Origin: Rhodospirillales bacterium
GTDB taxonomy: Bacteria; Pseudomonadota; Alphaproteobacteria; Rhodospirillales; Casp-alpha2
Assembly (NCBI GenBank): GCA_013203955.1
Contig: JABMOY010000141.1
Location: 1-39,809, forward strand
Length of the DNA stretch: 39,809 nt
Direction of reading: 5' to 3'
In this document: piece after piece, positions 7,913 through 16,546 of the stretch
Layout of the letters: the number at the start of each line of letters is the position of its first letter
Position numbering within the stretch: position 1 is the stretch's first letter
Position numbers and translations under genes: made by a program
Notes under the pieces: model-generated
What the model saw: the letters and a program-made list of their open reading frames with translations, nothing else
What the model was told of the DNA's origin: nothing
Databases searched by the model: none

Positions 7913-7921
7913 AACCGTTTC

Positions 7922-8698
7922 TCAGGCCCGGACCACCATCTTGATCGGGCCTTCGGCCTTGCCGTAAATGAACTGGTCAACGTAATCGTTGCCGGAATTG
8001 TCGATGTCTTCCGTCGGCCCGGCCCAGATGATTTTGCCGTCATACAACATGGCGATGCGGTTGGCGATCTTGCGCGCCGAGGCCATGTCGTGAGTGATCG
8101 ACAGCGCCGTGGCGCCGACCTCGCGGGTGATTTTTACGATTAAATCGTTGATGACGTCGGCCATGATCGGGTCGAGCCCGGTTGTCGGCTCGTCGAAAAA
8201 GATAATTTCCGGGTCCATGGCGATGGCGCGGGCCAGGGCGACGCGTTTCTGCATGCCGCCCGACAGTTCCGACGGCGACAATTCGCTGACGTCCGATCCC
8301 AGCCCGACCTGGGCCAGCTTGGCAACGGCGATTTCCTTGGCCTCGCCCCGACCGACTCTCTTTTCCGCCAACAGCCCGAACGAGACGTTTTCCCAGACCG
8401 GCAAACTGTCGAACAGCGCCGCACCCTGGAACAGCATGCCGAACTTGGAATTGACTTCTTCGTGGACTCTGGCCCCGGCGTGAACGACTTCGGTGCCGTC
8501 GACTTCGATGGAACCGCTATCGGCTTCCAGAAGGCCGAGGATGCATTTCAAGGCCACCGATTTGCCGGTGCCCGAACCGCCGATGATAACCACCGATTCA
8601 CCGACGCCGACATCGAGGTCTATGCCATCGAGGACGACCTTCTGGCCGAAGGCCTTCTTGACGCCGCGCATTTGAATCTTGGGTTGAGCTTCGGTCAT
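7922..8698 (-). CDS. mlaF: ABC transporter ATPase MlaF (phospholipid/lipid transport)
   Basis: ATP-binding subunit of an Mla-type ABC importer that moves phospholipids between the inner and outer membranes. It has 258 residues. Walker A GGSGTGKS is at about 40-47, the signature is LSGGMQKRVALARA, Walker B is IIFFDEPTTGLDP, and the switch His is in SITHDM. The frame is open further upstream, but the ATG at 8696-8698 is chosen because it overlaps the mlaE stop in an ATGA junction and gives the usual MlaF N-terminus. An mlaD-type substrate-binding gene does not follow here, so the remaining subunits must lie elsewhere. Confidence 0.92.
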   Translation of the reverse strand: MTEAQPKIQMRGVKKAFGQKVVLDGIDLDVGVGESVVIIGGSGTGKSVALKCILGLLEADSGSIEVDGTEVVHAGARVHEEVNSKFGMLFQGAALFDSLPVWENVSFGLLAEKRVGRGEAKEIAVAKLAQVGLGSDVSELSPSELSGGMQKRVALARAIAMDPEIIFFDEPTTGLDPIMADVINDLIVKITREVGATALSITHDMASARKIANRIAMLYDGKIIWAGPTEDIDNSGNDYVDQFIYGKAEGPIKMVVRA

Positions 8699-9468
8699 TT
8701 TGCGAAAAATATCTCGGTCAGGAAGTAGTCGGAAGAGAGAATCAAAATGGATGCCGAGACGACGGCGTTGGTGGTCGCGGCACCCACCCCTTGGGCGCCG
8801 CCCCGGGAATTGTAGCCGTGGTAGCAACCCATCAAGGTGATGATGAAACCGAACACGGATGCCTTAACCAGGCCGGAAATGACATCGTCGGCCTGAAGAA
8901 AATTCCAGGTGTTCTGCAAGTAGTTGGAAGGGTTGAAGCCCAATTTATAAACGGCGACGATATAGCCGCCGAAGACGCCGATGACGTCGGCGATCAGCAC
9001 CAAAAGCGGCATCATCGTCAGCCCGGCGATCAGGCGCGGCGCCACCAGATACTTCATGGGGTTGGTGGACAGCGTGGTCAGGGCATCGACCTGTTCGGTT
9101 ACTCGCATGGTGCCGATTTCGGCGGCCATGGACGCGCCGATCCGCCCGGCCACCATTAGGCCTGCCAAAACCGGTCCCAGTTCCCGGGTGATCGACAGGA
9201 CGACCACATTTGCGATGGCGCCTTCGGCGGAAAAACGCGCGAAACCGGTATAACTTTGCAACGCCAACACCATGCCGGCGAAGATCGCGGTCAAGCCGAC
9301 GACCGGCAGCGAGTAGTAGCCGATTTCGATCATTTGACGACCGACGATGCGCAGGTAAAAGGGCGGGCGCAGACAGTGGGAAACGCCGGAAATGGTAAAC
9401 ATCGCAAGCCGTCCGACGGTCGCCAGAAAACTTAAGAAAACGCTACCGATGGGTTGAAAGATGTTCAT
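8695..9468 (-). CDS. mlaE: ABC transporter permease MlaE
   Basis: Inner-membrane permease of the Mla lipid transport system, MlaE/YrbE family. It has 257 residues with five or so hydrophobic segments. The family core is complete: ELGPVLAGLMVAGRIGASMAAEIGTMRVTEQVDAL around residues 95-130, then a C-terminal GVGAATTNAVVSASILIL helix. It starts three bases after the alr stop and its own stop overlaps the mlaF start, so alr-mlaE-mlaF form a tight transcription unit, an order common in alphaproteobacteria. Confidence 0.93.
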   Translation of the reverse strand: MNIFQPIGSVFLSFLATVGRLAMFTISGVSHCLRPPFYLRIVGRQMIEIGYYSLPVVGLTAIFAGMVLALQSYTGFARFSAEGAIANVVVLSITRELGPVLAGLMVAGRIGASMAAEIGTMRVTEQVDALTTLSTNPMKYLVAPRLIAGLTMMPLLVLIADVIGVFGGYIVAVYKLGFNPSNYLQNTWNFLQADDVISGLVKASVFGFIITLMGCYHGYNSRGGAQGVGAATTNAVVSASILILSSDYFLTEIFFAK

Positions 9469-9471
9469 TCC

Positions 9472-10614
9472 TTAGCCGGCGCCAACATAAACCCGGTGGA
9501 AACGATGGCCGAGACTGGTGAGGATTTCATAATTGATGGTGCCCGCGGCTTCGGCAACACGTTCGATTGAATTCGCCGGGCCGATCAAATCGACCAAATC
9601 ACCGACCGAGCATTGATGCTTAGGCACGGCGGAAACGTCGAGGGTAATGAGATCCATGGAAACCCGCCCCACCACCGGTACAGGAATATTCCCGATATGG
9701 CCGGTGGTTTTGTTGCCGAGGGACCTGAGAAAACCGTCCGCGTAACCCACCGGAACGGTGGCGATGCGGCCCGGTCCCTCGACCCGATGGCTGGCACCAT
9801 AGCCAACGGTTTGAGGGGTGTCAACGTCACGCACTTGGACGATTTTCCCTTGTAATTTAACGACTTGCGCCATCGCATTGGGCATTTCCGGGACCGCCGA
9901 ACCGCCGTAAAGGGCGAGCCCCGGGCGCACCAAATCGAAGTGATAATCGGCGCCCAGAAAAATCCCCGCCGAATTGGCGAAGCTGGCTTGGCCTTGGGGA
10001 AGAAGTATGCGGGCGATGCGAAAGGCTTCAAGCTGTTCGGCGTTTTTTGGGTGTCCGGGTTCGTCGGCACAGGCCAAGTGGCTCATCACGTTGACGATAT
10101 TCATGCCGTCAAGCCGGGCCGGTTCTTCCACCAGCTTATCAAGTTCCTTGGGCGGCAGGCCCAAGCGCAGCATCCCGGTATCAACGTGAATATCGCAGGC
10201 CAGCGGCCTTTCGATTTTCCGGCAGTAGTCCTTCCAGTTGTGGATTTCATCGAGGCTGCCCAGCACCGGCATCAGGCGGCTGGCATCATAGGCTTCCTCG
10301 GTGCCGGCCATAAGCCCGCCGAGGATGTGGATTTCGGCGTTAACAAAATCGCTTACACCGGTGTCGTTGAGGACGTGACGCAAATGGATGCCTTCTTCGA
10401 TATGGGCGACGAAAAATACCCGGCACCCGGCCCCGGCCAGGGCCGGAGCTATGCGGTCCACTCCAAGCCCATAGGCGTCGGCTTTGACGACGGCGGCCAC
10501 CGAAGCCTCCGGGGTTCGGTCAACAAGCATCCGGTAATTGGCGACGATGGCATCTAAGTCGATGGTCAGGATAGCGCCGGCGTTGGCCTCGCTGATGTGG
10601 GGAAAGTTGGACAT
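9472..10614 (-). CDS. alr: Alanine racemase
   Basis: PLP enzyme that interconverts L- and D-alanine for peptidoglycan. It has 380 residues. The PLP lysine is Lys44 in AAVVKADAYGLG. The second catalytic residue is the Tyr in TVGYGASHR, and VGYADG and GRVSMDL(I)TLDVS follow as in the family. It sits between dnaB (21 bases upstream) and mlaE (3 bases downstream), probably in one operon. The length is normal and nothing is odd. Confidence 0.95.
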   Translation of the reverse strand: MSNFPHISEANAGAILTIDLDAIVANYRMLVDRTPEASVAAVVKADAYGLGVDRIAPALAGAGCRVFFVAHIEEGIHLRHVLNDTGVSDFVNAEIHILGGLMAGTEEAYDASRLMPVLGSLDEIHNWKDYCRKIERPLACDIHVDTGMLRLGLPPKELDKLVEEPARLDGMNIVNVMSHLACADEPGHPKNAEQLEAFRIARILLPQGQASFANSAGIFLGADYHFDLVRPGLALYGGSAVPEMPNAMAQVVKLQGKIVQVRDVDTPQTVGYGASHRVEGPGRIATVPVGYADGFLRSLGNKTTGHIGNIPVPVVGRVSMDLITLDVSAVPKHQCSVGDLVDLIGPANSIERVAEAAGTINYEILTSLGHRFHRVYVGAG

Positions 10615-10635
10615 TCAGGCGGCCTCGTCCCGGCT

Positions 10636-12177
10636 TCAGTCTTCGGGAGTGTGGCGCCGGTCCAAATCGCCGAAACGGGTGAAGGCGCCGTTGAATGTCA
10701 TCCCTATCTTTCCCGTAGGACCGTGACGCTGCTTGGCGATGTCAAGTTCAGCAAGGCCGCGAACTTTTTCCATCCGATCCTCCCATTTTTGTTTGTCACC
10801 TTGGTAGTGTTCATCGGTCTCTTTAATTCCTTGATCGGGCTCTTTTCTTTCCAGGTAATATTGTTCTCGATAAATGAACATGACGACATCGGCGTCCTGT
10901 TCGATGGACCCGGATTCACGAAGGTCGGACAATTGCGGTTTCGGTGGTTCGCGCTGTTCGACGGCGCGGCTTAATTGCGACAGCGCCAGCACGGGAACTT
11001 CCAATTCCTTGGCCAAGGTTTTCAGCCCGCGGGTTATTTCAGACACTTCCTGGACCCGGCCGTCGTTCCGGGACGTGTTGGAAGACCCGATCAATTGCAG
11101 ATAATCGACGACGATCAGTCCCAGATTATGTTGGCGTTTCAGCCGCCGGGCGCGGGTCCTAAGTGCGCTGACCGTCAGCGCAGGGGTGTCGTCAATAAAG
11201 ATCGGGAGTTGGTGCAGCGTCGTGCTGGCGGCGGCCAGGCGGGTGAATTCCTCGTTCGCCAATTCGCCTTTCCTCATTCGGTCCGACGAAATGCTGGACT
11301 GTTCGGAAAGGATGCGGCTAGCCAACTGCTCGGCCGACATTTCCAGCGAGAAAAAGCCGACGACGGCGCCTTTCTTGCCTTCAGAATCGTGGTAACTATA
11401 AGCCGCGTTGTAGGCAATGTTGGTGGCCAGCGCCGTTTTGCCCATGCCAGGGCGTCCGGCCAGGATCAGCAGGTCGGATGGGTGAAGGCCGCCCAAAAGT
11501 TTATCCAGGTCATTGAACTCGGTGCCGACCCCGGCCAACCCGCCTTGGCGGTTGTGGGCGATGGTGGCGATTTCGATGGCAGCGATGACCGATTCCTTGA
11601 AAGGCTGAAACCCGCCTTCGTAATCGCCACGGGTCGCCAGGTCGTAAAGATTTTGTTCGGCTTTTTCGATCTGGTCGGTTGCCGATTCGTCGACTTCGCC
11701 ACCATAGGCGGCGTTGACCACATCTTCGCCGAGCGCGATTAATTCCCGCTTGAGGAAAAGGTCGTAAATGTGGTGGCCGTATTCCCCGGCGTTGATGACG
11801 GTAACGGCTGAAAAAGCCAGGTCCTTAAGATAAGTCGCGCCGCCAATGTCAGCCAGTTGCTCGTCAACTTGGAAAAACCGTTCCAAAGTGACCGGGTCGG
11901 CAATCTGCCCACGCTCGATCAGTTTGGCGCAGGCTTCGAAAATGCGCCCGTGTTGCGGATAGGCGAAATGCTCGGGCCTGAGAAATTCGGAAACTTTTTC
12001 ATAAGCTCGGTTGTTGACGAAAATGGCGCCGAGCAGACTTTTCTCGGCCTGCTGGCTGTTCGGCATGGTGCGAAACGGGTTTGCGCCCTGGACCCCCCCC
12101 TGAATCCCTGGGGAAGACTCGGAATTTCGAGCGGATAGGGGTTCCCCTGACGGGGTTATTGCTGTTGTTGTTGCCAT
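10636..12177 (-). CDS. dnaB: Replicative DNA helicase DnaB
   Basis: Hexameric 5'-3' helicase that unwinds the replication fork. It has 513 residues. The N-terminal domain (about 40-140) begins PNSQQAEKSLLGAIF. The RecA-like C-terminal domain has Walker A GRPGMGKTA at about 241-249, the Walker B region LIVVDYLQLI, and DnaB motifs LSQLSRAVEQR and LRESGSIEQDADVV. No intein is present. The first 37 residues are low in conservation, and a start at the internal Met38 is possible. It lies upstream of alr on the same strand. Confidence 0.95.
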   Translation of the reverse strand: MATTTAITPSGEPLSARNSESSPGIQGGVQGANPFRTMPNSQQAEKSLLGAIFVNNRAYEKVSEFLRPEHFAYPQHGRIFEACAKLIERGQIADPVTLERFFQVDEQLADIGGATYLKDLAFSAVTVINAGEYGHHIYDLFLKRELIALGEDVVNAAYGGEVDESATDQIEKAEQNLYDLATRGDYEGGFQPFKESVIAAIEIATIAHNRQGGLAGVGTEFNDLDKLLGGLHPSDLLILAGRPGMGKTALATNIAYNAAYSYHDSEGKKGAVVGFFSLEMSAEQLASRILSEQSSISSDRMRKGELANEEFTRLAAASTTLHQLPIFIDDTPALTVSALRTRARRLKRQHNLGLIVVDYLQLIGSSNTSRNDGRVQEVSEITRGLKTLAKELEVPVLALSQLSRAVEQREPPKPQLSDLRESGSIEQDADVVMFIYREQYYLERKEPDQGIKETDEHYQGDKQKWEDRMEKVRGLAELDIAKQRHGPTGKIGMTFNGAFTRFGDLDRRHTPED

Positions 12178-12297
12178 GGCACGAAGCTAGGGAAAATGAC
12201 CGGGCCGGGCCACATAAATGGTATGAGGATAGCGGGGATAAAGGATGAATTCTGTGTATAAGCCATCATCGGGTGGCAAACGGGGGGCGGTATTCAA

Positions 12298-13539
12298 TCA
12301 GGCGGCGCGGGAATTTTCCCGGGGCTCGGGTTTCGGGGCCCCGGATGCTTCCAAGGCGGCCATATAATCCCGGGTCAAGGGAAGGGTGTCCTGGGATTTG
12401 GTCAACTGAATTTGGAACACGGTCGATCCCAAGTGCCGGAAAGACACTTCGCTAATGGCCAAGTAGTACTCCCACATGCGGTAGAACCTCTCGTCGTATA
12501 ATGCCGCCGCCTTGTCCCGATTGGCCATAAACCGATATCGCCAATGGCGAAGGGTTTGGGCGTAATGCAGTCTCAAAACCTCGATATCCGTGGTCCAAAG
12601 AAAATTTTTCTCAATTGCCGGCATGATTTCAGAAAGCGCCGGGATGTAACCGCCGGGGAAAATATACTTGCGAATCCAAGGGTCGGTGATGCCTGGGCCG
12701 TAGAAACGGCCAATGGTGTGAATCAAGGCAACGCCTTCGGGGGTCAATAAATCATGCACTTGGCGGAAATAGCGTTTGAAATGGTCGATCCCGACGTGTT
12801 CGAACATACCGACCGAAACAATGCGGTCGAAGGCGCCTGTCTGTTCCCGGTAATCGCGAAGGTAAAAACGGACCCGGTGTGAAAGCCCGGCCTCCTCGGC
12901 CCGTTTTCTGGCGGTAAGCAATTGTTCCTTGGACAGGGTCAGCCCGGTTACGTCGGCCCCGGTTTCGCGTGCCAGATAGATGGCCATGCCGCCCCAGCCG
13001 CAACCGATGTCGAGAACCTTTTGCCCCGGTTCCACCATGAGCTTGGCGGCGATATGCCGTTTTTTGGCTTCCTGGGCTTTTTCCAGGCTGATTTTGGGGG
13101 AAGGAAAATAAGCGCAGGAATATTGCTTGTCGGAATCCAGGAACAGGTCATAAAGATCACCGGAAAGGTCGTAATGGTGGGCGACATTAAACTTGGCCCA
13201 ACCCGCCGGGTTGAATTGCTGAAACCTGCGAAGCATCCAATCAGCCCATCCGGTCGTACCGTAAAGCGACAACCGGCCCACGTGAGCCATGTTACGGCCG
13301 ATAAAATCGAGAAAATCATAAAGCGCCGCCCCTTCGACCGTCAGGGTGCCGTCGGTGCAGGATTCTCCCAAGGCCAGCGGTGGATTGGTGAAAAGCCGCC
13401 AATGCAAGGATTTGTCGTGGAGGCGCACGGTAAACGCGGGGCCTGGGGCTCCTTCGAACAGGTGGGTTTTGCCGTTTGCATCAACAACGCTTAGCGAACC
13501 CACCCTGATCAGGCGGTTAAGCAAATGCGACAAAAGCAT
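12298..13539 (-). CDS. cfa: Cyclopropane-fatty-acyl-phospholipid synthase family protein
   Basis: SAM-dependent enzyme that adds a methylene bridge to unsaturated acyl chains of membrane phospholipids. It has 413 residues. An N-terminal lipid-binding-like part (1-135) precedes NVAHHYDLSGDLYDLFLD, the typical entry into the catalytic domain. The SAM-binding loop is VLDIGCGWGGMA, followed by GLTLSKEQ, VSVGMFEHVG and a C-terminal FRMWEYYL-type block. AGGAGG lies nine bases before the ATG. It stands alone between dnaB and the rplI terminator, so it likely has its own promoter. Other methylations by this family cannot be excluded. Confidence 0.9.
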   Translation of the reverse strand: MLLSHLLNRLIRVGSLSVVDANGKTHLFEGAPGPAFTVRLHDKSLHWRLFTNPPLALGESCTDGTLTVEGAALYDFLDFIGRNMAHVGRLSLYGTTGWADWMLRRFQQFNPAGWAKFNVAHHYDLSGDLYDLFLDSDKQYSCAYFPSPKISLEKAQEAKKRHIAAKLMVEPGQKVLDIGCGWGGMAIYLARETGADVTGLTLSKEQLLTARKRAEEAGLSHRVRFYLRDYREQTGAFDRIVSVGMFEHVGIDHFKRYFRQVHDLLTPEGVALIHTIGRFYGPGITDPWIRKYIFPGGYIPALSEIMPAIEKNFLWTTDIEVLRLHYAQTLRHWRYRFMANRDKAAALYDERFYRMWEYYLAISEVSFRHLGSTVFQIQLTKSQDTLPLTRDYMAALEASGAPKPEPRENSRAA

Positions 13540-13650
13540 TGCCTACATCCTCCTATTGGATGCGGGCGATTTTCACGCCCTTTTCCCAATCCCTCGTTCG
13601 GGATTTTCGCAAGCAATTTAACGGTTAGGATACATCGACGCCTTGACGAG

Positions 13651-13690
13651 AATCAAAATAAAAACGGCGCGTCCTATGTAGACGCGCCGT
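13651..13690 (-). terminator. Intrinsic terminator after rplI
   Basis: Perfect ten-base stem ACGGCGCGTC/GACGCGCCGT (13664-13673 and 13681-13690) with a seven-base loop. On the minus strand it is followed directly by a T-rich run (complement of 13651-13663). It ends the rpsF-rpsR-DUF2232-rplI transcript and separates it from cfa. Confidence 0.88.
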
Positions 13691-13715
13691 GATTAAGATG
13701 AGATGGAATACGATT

Positions 13716-14429
13716 TTATTCGGGTTTGTCTTCAGCCCCGTCCTTTGTCTCCTCGGGGGCCTTCTCAGCGGCCTCTTCTGTTTCTTCGGGCACTTCGGGC
13801 TCGGGATTGATTTCGGGTGCGGCGCCTTCCTCGAAGATATCTTCGGCTTGTTCGGCCACGGCTTCATCGGCGGCTTCTTCGGCGGCCTCTTCGGCCTTTG
13901 CTATTTCGGCCTTTTTGGAGGCGGTCTCTTGCTCATCGGTGCTGACGACGGCATGGCCGGTTTTGGTCTGGATTTTGGCTTCTTCTATGGAGCGCGCGAC
14001 GTTTGCCGTTACCTCGACGGTGACTTCCGGATGCAGTGTGACCTTAACGTCGTAAAGACCCAACGACTTGATCGGATGATCCAAGGCAACCTGTTGGCGG
14101 GTAATCGTAAAACCGGCTTCGGTGACGGCGGTGGAGATATCCCGGGCATTGACGGAGCCATAAAGCTGCCCCGCTTCGCCGGCCTGGCGGACCATGATGA
14201 CGGCAAGGCCTTCCATCTTTTTGCCCAGCTTTTCGGCTTCCGAGCGATTTTCAAGATTGGCGGATTCAAGTTGCGCGCGTTGTCCCTCGAAATGGCTTTT
14301 GTTGGCGTCGGTCGCGCGCAAGGCTTTTTTCTGGGGCAAAAGGTAATTGCGGGCGTAGCCTGATTTTACTTTGACCACGTCGCCCATTTGTCCGAGCTTC
14401 GCGATTCTTTCCAGCAGAATGACATCCAT
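13716..14429 (-). CDS. rplI: 50S ribosomal protein L9 with long acidic C-terminal tail
   Basis: Large-subunit protein that binds 23S rRNA near the base of the L1 stalk. It has 237 residues. Residues 1-50 are the classic N-terminal domain ([21 protein letters not shown], then [11 protein letters not shown]). The connecting helix and C-terminal domain run to about residue 150. The usual L9 is about 150 residues, or up to about 190 in alphaproteobacteria. Residues 165-237 are a Glu/Ala/Pro-rich tail of no recognised fold, similar in flavour to the tail on S6 from the same operon. Last gene before a strong terminator. Confidence 0.95.
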   Translation of the reverse strand: MDVILLERIAKLGQMGDVVKVKSGYARNYLLPQKKALRATDANKSHFEGQRAQLESANLENRSEAEKLGKKMEGLAVIMVRQAGEAGQLYGSVNARDISTAVTEAGFTITRQQVALDHPIKSLGLYDVKVTLHPEVTVEVTANVARSIEEAKIQTKTGHAVVSTDEQETASKKAEIAKAEEAAEEAADEAVAEQAEDIFEEGAAPEINPEPEVPEETEEAAEKAPEETKDGAEDKPE

Positions 14430-14481
14430 CTGTTCTTATCCTTTTTTCTCTTATTTTGTCCCTGGGGCTCTGCCCGAGGGG

Positions 14482-15414
14482 CTAAACGTTAATACCACTG
14501 ACCCGATTTCTCAGGCCGACCCATTGTTCCGCCATACCGATCCCGGCAACACCAATTGCTGCCCAACCCGAAAGGACGACCACCAGGTAAAATGAAAACA
14601 ACACCATTCCGGTGAAGGACACCCGCCTGGCCCAGGTGTGGATCACGGAAAGGCCTAATAAAAAGTAAGGCATCGCCGTGACCAACGCCAAGTTGCGCCC
14701 GGTATACTCCATTTCCCCCGTGCCCAGCAACGCCAAAGCGGCGGACGCGATCAAGAGCCATGACATCCATTGCGGTAAGCCTAAGTCCACATAAGCCGGG
14801 GATGGCCTTAAGTTCTTCTCGAACCTGATTAAAATACCCTGGGCCAGGGTGGCGTTGACAATGGTCATGATCAGCCACGAACATCCGACGGCGCCTGGAA
14901 ACAGGGGCGCTATAAGGGCGACCATTTTTCCCCGGCTGTCGATCGCCATATCCGGGGAAAGCCCTTTCAGGATAATGTCCAAATTTTCGGCAATCTGGAT
15001 GGACAATCCTTGGTCCCCATAGGCGACATAAACGGCGGCCAGGGTGAGGACAGAGGCCGCCAATATGGCCAGCCAGCACAGCGTATCGCCGGCGGGATAC
15101 CATTGCGTACTTGTCGGTTGGGGCAAAGAAGGGCGTTGCAACAAAAGCTGCCTGACCGCCAACCAAGCGGGGAGCGCTTGCGTTAGTCCGTATATGCCGG
15201 CCGAGAACGCCCCACCGAACATGCCGGCGACCATGAAGCCGACGGCGCCACCAATGGCAATTTTGCCGGGCCCAAGGGAAAATCCGACCAAAAACAACGG
15301 CAGCGATGCCAAATAGGCAAAAAGGAAGGCCCCCGGCAGATGGATCAAAAAGGCCATCGCCGAAACGGCGCTCAGAACGCCGGCGCCAATGGCGATCAGC
15401 GTCTCTTTAGGCAT
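14482..15414 (-). CDS. DUF2232 multi-pass membrane protein
   Basis: Integral membrane protein of 310 residues with about eight hydrophobic segments, matching the DUF2232 (YybS-like) family that sits between rpsR and rplI in many alphaproteobacteria. The N-terminal region runs IGAGVLSAVSAMAFLIHLPG, then a Gly/Ala-rich helix (GKIAIGGAVGFMVAGMFGG). A larger soluble loop near residues 90-120 contains PTSTQWYPAGD. Gaps of about 50 bases on each side place it in the ribosomal operon. Function is not established; a transporter-like role is only a guess. Confidence 0.85.
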   Translation of the reverse strand: MPKETLIAIGAGVLSAVSAMAFLIHLPGAFLFAYLASLPLFLVGFSLGPGKIAIGGAVGFMVAGMFGGAFSAGIYGLTQALPAWLAVRQLLLQRPSLPQPTSTQWYPAGDTLCWLAILAASVLTLAAVYVAYGDQGLSIQIAENLDIILKGLSPDMAIDSRGKMVALIAPLFPGAVGCSWLIMTIVNATLAQGILIRFEKNLRPSPAYVDLGLPQWMSWLLIASAALALLGTGEMEYTGRNLALVTAMPYFLLGLSVIHTWARRVSFTGMVLFSFYLVVVLSGWAAIGVAGIGMAEQWVGLRNRVSGINV

Positions 15415-15468
15415 GGGTTCTGCCCTTTTATTGACCGAAAAAAGAAGGCGGCTCTATTTAATCAAACC

Positions 15469-15768
15469 CTATTTTATAAGATAGGGCATCAAGCCCAGAA
15501 AACGGGCCTTTTTAATCGCCTTAGCCAGTTCACGCTGCTTCTTGGCGGAAACGGCGGTAATACGGCTGGGAACGATCTTTCCTCGCTCAGACGTATACCG
15601 GGACAGCAGCCTGACATCCTTGTAGTCGATTTTAGGGGCGTTCGGCCCGGCAAAAGGACACGATTTGCGCCGCCGGAAGAAAGACGGGCGTTTGGTTCCA
15701 CCTGGGCCACCGGCGCCACCGGCACCCGCGCCTCTAGGGTTTCTGTCACCACCAAAAGGAGGGGTCAT
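15469..15768 (-). CDS. rpsR: 30S ribosomal protein S18
   Basis: Small-subunit protein that pairs with S6 on the 16S platform. It has 99 residues. A Gly/Pro/Arg-rich leader (1-30) precedes the conserved core: [24 protein letters not shown] begins it and [34 protein letters not shown] ends it. Its ATG overlaps the rpsF stop (ATGA), consistent with coupled synthesis of the S6:S18 pair. The glycine-rich N-terminal extension is slightly longer than in many species. Confidence 0.96.
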   Translation of the reverse strand: MTPPFGGDRNPRGAGAGGAGGPGGTKRPSFFRRRKSCPFAGPNAPKIDYKDVRLLSRYTSERGKIVPSRITAVSAKKQRELAKAIKKARFLGLMPYLIK

Positions 15769-16343
15769 TTGGCTTCTCCTTTATCTTCTTCAATTTCGGG
15801 CTTGTCCCCGGCGGCCTTGTCGTCAGCCGTGTCGCCCGCCTTGTCTTCGGGGGCTTTTTCTTCAGGGGCCGCGGCATCATCAGCCTTTTTCTCGACCGCT
15901 TTAGGCTCTGCGGCTACGGGCTCGGACGTTTCACCAGCAGGGCTTGCATTGGGTTTGTCAAATTTCTTGTAACCGCCATCCCCTTCGCTGCGGTGTCCCC
16001 GGTCACGGTCATCGCCGCGTTCCTTGGCCTTCATGATGGCGGACGGGCCTTCCTCGAACTCGTCGACCCGCGTACTCAGGTAACGAAGAACGTCTTCGTT
16101 GAGCCGCATTTGGCGTTCCATCTCATGAATAGCCGCCGCCGGGGCGTCGATATTCATGAGAACGTAATAACCTTTGCGGTTTTTCTTGATCTTGTAGGCA
16201 AGCGCCCGCAGTCCCCAGGACTCTTCCTTGGGGACGGTGCCGCCTTGATCTGAAATGATTTTTTTGAAGGCTTCGGTAAAACCGTCAACTTGAGCCTGGG
16301 TAACGTCTTGGCGTGCGATGAACACGCTTTCGTATAAAGCCAC
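15765..16343 (-). CDS. rpsF: 30S ribosomal protein S6 with long charged tail, GTG start
   Basis: Small-subunit protein binding S18 and the central domain of 16S rRNA. It has 192 residues. The conserved fold occupies 1-100 ([45 protein letters not shown]). Residues 110-192 form a long hydrophilic tail, Arg/Asp-rich at first and then Ala/Glu/Asp/Lys-rich, roughly doubling the minimal S6. The start is GTG (16341-16343) behind a GAGGGAG ribosome binding site. First gene of the rpsF-rpsR-DUF2232-rplI operon. Confidence 0.95.
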   Translation of the reverse strand: MALYESVFIARQDVTQAQVDGFTEAFKKIISDQGGTVPKEESWGLRALAYKIKKNRKGYYVLMNIDAPAAAIHEMERQMRLNEDVLRYLSTRVDEFEEGPSAIMKAKERGDDRDRGHRSEGDGGYKKFDKPNASPAGETSEPVAAEPKAVEKKADDAAAPEEKAPEDKAGDTADDKAAGDKPEIEEDKGEAK

Positions 16344-16371
16344 GTTTACTTCTCCCTCGGGATTATCTCAA

Positions 16372-16411
16372 CCCGGCGAATTTCGTCGGGCATAGCCGGG
16401 TCCACCCCGGC
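16372..16411 (-). promoter_or_regulatory. rpsF 5' leader with two GC-rich hairpins
   Basis: The transcribed leader of rpsF can form GCCGGG/CCCGGC (16395-16411, five-base loop). Nearer the gene it can form a CCCG...CGGG hairpin with one mismatch (16372-16390). Many rpsF leaders carry a structured site where the S6:S18 complex represses its own operon. I could not match this leader to that motif with certainty. Confidence 0.35.
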
Positions 16412-16434
16412 AGGAAGCTATGATTAGCGGGCGC

Positions 16435-16462
16435 ACTATACAGTTTTGCCCCCCACTGGCAA
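16435..16462 (-). promoter_or_regulatory. Sigma-70-like promoter for the rpsF operon
   Basis: On the minus strand TTGCCA (complement of 16457-16462) and TATAGT (complement of 16435-16440) are separated by 16 bases. Both hexamers are close to consensus, and the element lies about 90 bases before the rpsF GTG, leaving room for the leader hairpins. Confidence 0.55.
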
Positions 16463-16546
16463 GAGGGGTTGGAATCCTTGACTTAGGCGCCAAGGCGCAG
16501 CACATAGTTTGTTTGATTCAAGCCAATGGTTGGGGGTTATTTCTAT

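Noticed and set aside
8699-8827. N-terminal extension of MlaF by 43 residues
   Set aside because: It would lie inside mlaE, is Arg-rich and unlike MlaF; the ATGA overlap with mlaE marks the true start.
10975-11742. Open frame of about 255 codons antisense to dnaB, and similar ones opposite alr, fabF, pdxA and rplI
   Set aside because: All lie fully inside genes with conserved motifs, lack convincing ribosome binding sites and show low-complexity, Arg/Gly/His-rich products typical of shadow frames.
16478-16510. Plus-strand promoter for fabD (TTGACT followed by CATAGT)
   Set aside because: The spacer is 19 bases and the second hexamer is poor, so it was not listed as a feature.
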